Positions 62,414 to 64,000 of a DNA stretch of 64,000 nucleotides are shown here, piece by piece; position 1 is the first letter of the stretch; each line of letters starts with the position of its first letter. Source of the stretch: Adhaeretor mobilis (lineage in GTDB: Bacteria; Planctomycetota; Planctomycetia; Pirellulales; Lacipirellulaceae); contig NZ_CP036263.1 of the NCBI RefSeq assembly GCF_007741515.1, positions 1,612,001-1,676,000 on the forward strand, in the 5' to 3' direction. The position numbers and the translations under genes are program-made. The notes below the pieces were generated by a model, which saw only the letters and a list, made by a program, of their open reading frames with translations, did no database searches and was not told the origin of the DNA.

Positions 62414-62968
62414 CTACTCCTTGGCTTCCTCTTCAGCTGCCGGTGCTTCTTCTTTGGTTTCTTTCGCAGCAGGAGCTTCCGCCTTTTCCTCGGTTGTCGC
62501 CTCTGCGGGCTTCGACTCTTCGCCGGCAGCCTCCTCAGTCTTTTCCTCGGTGGCTGGAGCGTCGGCGGCTGCAGCTTCTGCAGCGGCCTTAGCTTCCGCT
62601 TCCGCCTTGGCGGCTTCTTCGACAGGGTCTTTCGCCTTGCTGACGGGTTCGCCAGCATCGGGGACCACCTTCGGGGCAGCGTGCTTTTCGCGAGCCGCGG
62701 CATTCTCTGCGACACGCGTGCCGCCAGTGCCGTACTTCTTGATAAGCGTGCCTACTCGATCACTCGGCTGGGCGCCGACGCTCAGCCAATGGTCGATACG
62801 ATCTGCCTTGAGCGTGGCTCGGGCGTCGGTATCGGCAATGTTCGGGTCGTAAGTGCCCAATTCCTCAAGCACGCGGCCATCACGCGGCGAGCGCTTATCG
62901 ATGGCACAAATGCGGTAATAAGGGCGATGGGTCCGGCCCATCTTCTTCATGCGGATGCGTACCGCCAC
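62414..62968 (-). CDS. rpsP: 30S ribosomal protein S16 with long acidic tail
   Basis: A 184-residue S16. The first 85 residues are the normal protein: RIRMKKMGRTHRPYYRICAI, DKRSPRDGRVLEELGTYDP and RIDHWLSVGAQPSDRVGTLI. The other half is an Ala/Glu/Lys-rich low-complexity extension (repeats of EAAAKA, AEAKAAAEAA and EEKTEEAA), which is unusual as most S16 are 80-100 residues. The extension is probably disordered and on the ribosome surface. It is the first gene of the rpsP-trmD-rplS set. Confidence 0.96.
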   Translation of the reverse strand: MAVRIRMKKMGRTHRPYYRICAIDKRSPRDGRVLEELGTYDPNIADTDARATLKADRIDHWLSVGAQPSDRVGTLIKKYGTGGTRVAENAAAREKHAAPKVVPDAGEPVSKAKDPVEEAAKAEAEAKAAAEAAAADAPATEEKTEEAAGEESKPAEATTEEKAEAPAAKETKEEAPAAEEEAKE

Positions 62969-63174
62969 GGCTAATCTCCAGGTAAATGACTCTGCAGCTG
63001 TCTTCTAAAACGCTACAAGTTGGTCGGACAACCCCAATCGATGGGGCGCAAGCTCAGTATTGTGGCAGATTTAGGGTCGATCTGGCAAGTGGGCGAGGGG
63101 TGAAATTTTGGGCGAAACAGGTTCTCTATCGGGTATAATTGAAGGTGTAGAGATTTCCTCTGAGGATTGATGTC

Positions 63175-63573
63175 ATGAGTACGCCTACCATTGACCAAAC
63201 CAACGCCGATTTCCCGCCCGAGCTGCCAATTGAGGCGGCTCGCCCACCACTGCGCGTGATGGCCGGTGGAAAAGTGGTCATAGGCAATAGCCGAGTTCGA
63301 CTTGCTTCTGTGATCCGCGAGTACCGCCAAGGTTCGACCGCTGAGGAGATTCTCGAAGCCTATGAGGCGCTTCAGCTTCCTGATATTTATGGCACGATCA
63401 GTTACTATCTCCGCCATCGCGATTCGGTAGATCAATACCTTGAGCGACTGCATCAGGAGGAAGAAGCGACACGCGCTGAGTGGGAAGCAAGCCATCCCAA
63501 AACTCCCACCCGAGAAGAACTGCTAAAGCGTCTCGAAGAAAAGAGGCAGGCAGATGCTGCAGCTGGCAAGTGA
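63175..63573 (+). CDS. DUF433 antitoxin-like protein
   Basis: A 132-residue protein with the DUF433 pattern RVRLASVIREYRQGSTAEEI followed by YEALQLPDIYGTISYYLRHR, a winged-helix-like DNA-binding domain often paired with PIN-like toxins. The last 40 residues are charged (RAEWEASHPKTPTREELLKR). It overlaps the start of the next frame by 20 bases. It is likely to bind its own promoter and neutralise the partner; this is inference from the family. Confidence 0.85.
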   Translation: MSTPTIDQTNADFPPELPIEAARPPLRVMAGGKVVIGNSRVRLASVIREYRQGSTAEEILEAYEALQLPDIYGTISYYLRHRDSVDQYLERLHQEEEATRAEWEASHPKTPTREELLKRLEEKRQADAAAGK

Positions 63574-63907
63574 TGCGGATTTGCACGGCGGGATTGTGAA
63601 GGTGTTGCAGAAGAACTCAGCCATCGACTTCGTAAGATCAATCGATGTCCTTCCTGAGGGGACCGAAGATCCTGATGTGCTGGCTTGGGCAGCTGGTGAA
63701 GGTCGCGTCCTGATTTCGAATGATCGACAAACCATGACCGATGCTGCCAAGACTCGAATGCAGCAGGGCCTGCCAATGCCCGGTGTGATATTTACAGATA
63801 TCGACAATCACTCGGTAGGCCGTGCAATCAATGATATCCTCGTGATCGCCGAAGCGATGCCACCAGAAGAAGCGCGTGCGATTGGTCTCTTGTACGTGCC
63901 TTTTTGA
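63554..63907 (+). CDS. DUF5615 PIN-like toxin candidate
   Basis: A 117-residue protein overlapping the DUF433 gene by 20 bases. The DUF5615 pattern is LQLASDADLHGGIVKVLQKN followed by SIDVLPEGTEDPDVLAWAAG and EGRVLISNDRQTM, with conserved acidic residues typical of PIN-like nuclease folds. An Asp in SDAD and the Asp pair in TEDPD with SNDR could form the metal site. Such DUF433/DUF5615 pairs are toxin-antitoxin-like; the toxin activity is not demonstrated here. It is near the window edge but complete. Confidence 0.85.
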   Translation: MLQLASDADLHGGIVKVLQKNSAIDFVRSIDVLPEGTEDPDVLAWAAGEGRVLISNDRQTMTDAAKTRMQQGLPMPGVIFTDIDNHSVGRAINDILVIAEAMPPEEARAIGLLYVPF

Positions 63908-63977
63908 GCGTTAGCTCTAAACGGTAGCTAAGCCAGTCAAGAACCTCACATCGCGAGCATGTCTCACGCCGGTTTTT

Positions 63978-63999
63978 ACCCTCCCGCTTGCGGGAGGGT
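63978..63999. repeat. Hairpin at the window end
   Basis: ACCCTCCCGC at 63978-63987 and GCGGGAGGGT at 63990-63999 form a 10-bp perfect stem with loop TT. It matches the CCCTCCC/GGGAGGG hairpins of the element at 35274-35399 and is probably the beginning of another copy, cut by the window. Confidence 0.7.
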
Positions 64000-64000
64000 C

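Overview
The window looks like a chromosomal segment of a planctomycete, most likely of the Pirellulales/Lacipirellulaceae type. The pointers are a run of PEP-CTERM (VPEP/IPEP...RRR) secreted proteins, a GH10 xylanase carrying both a dockerin-like repeat and a PEP-CTERM tail, a sulfatase, a zinc-ribbon/GYF protein, a cluster of small planctomycete-type hypotheticals, and several families of short palindromic intergenic repeats. There is no rRNA, no CRISPR array and no intact insertion sequence or prophage. The taxonomic call rests on recognised family content only; no search was run.

Layout. 0-9.4 kb: a lipoprotein cut by the window edge, a KAP-like membrane P-loop ATPase, envelope hypotheticals, uppP and an alkaline-phosphatase-superfamily enzyme. 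9.5 kb: tRNA-His(GTG) with an unusual acceptor end. 9.8-11.9 kb: a glycine-rich stress-type protein and a TolC-like lipoprotein. 11.9-19.6 kb, all minus strand: an HlyD/DevB-type lipoprotein, two DevC-type permeases, a DevA-type ATPase fused to a cyclic-nucleotide-binding domain, then a CHASE histidine kinase and an Rcp1-like response regulator. 20-24.3 kb, plus strand: a DUF1990 protein with a possible YndJ remnant, three small planctomycete proteins, a STAS antagonist with an RsbW-like kinase, and a DUF2585 membrane protein. 24.3-24.8 kb: tRNA-Asn(GTT) with a terminator and, pointing into it, a decayed tyrosine integrase, i.e. the scar of an integrative element.

24.9-35.1 kb, all minus strand: seven consecutive PEP-CTERM genes, a small Arg-rich protein, a receiver protein whose phospho-acceptor Asp is replaced by Asn, a receiver-less sigma-54 activator, then a modular PEP-CTERM xylanase. 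35.3-43.3 kb: a nested palindromic repeat, a large MscK-type channel, a sulfatase, NAD+-dependent DNA ligase with an insert, and a small membrane protein. 43.5-48.4 kb: a UvrA-family gene translationally coupled (ATGA overlaps) to a degenerate GH2-like protein and an E1-like ThiF/MoeB enzyme. 48.5-57.8 kb: an ECF sigma factor, a possible HPF-like small protein, a CXXCH cytochrome, a phosphohexomutase, a short UvrC, a ketosynthase and a solitary MraZ. 58.2-63 kb: a housekeeping run rpsP-trmD-rplS-yraN-pyrG-DUF1844. 63.2-63.9 kb: a DUF433/DUF5615 toxin-antitoxin-like pair.

Functional themes are envelope export and signalling (DevBCA-like exporter plus kinase/regulator), a block of surface-sorted PEP-CTERM proteins that may be under sigma-54 control, nucleotide-excision repair genes at two separate loci, and core translation/nucleotide genes. 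The most unusual signals are the atypical tRNA-His, the cyclic-nucleotide-domain exporter ATPase, the PEP-CTERM block beside a receiver-less sigma-54 activator and a non-canonical receiver, the uvrA/GH2-like/E1-like coupled operon, and four families of inverted repeats in the gaps.
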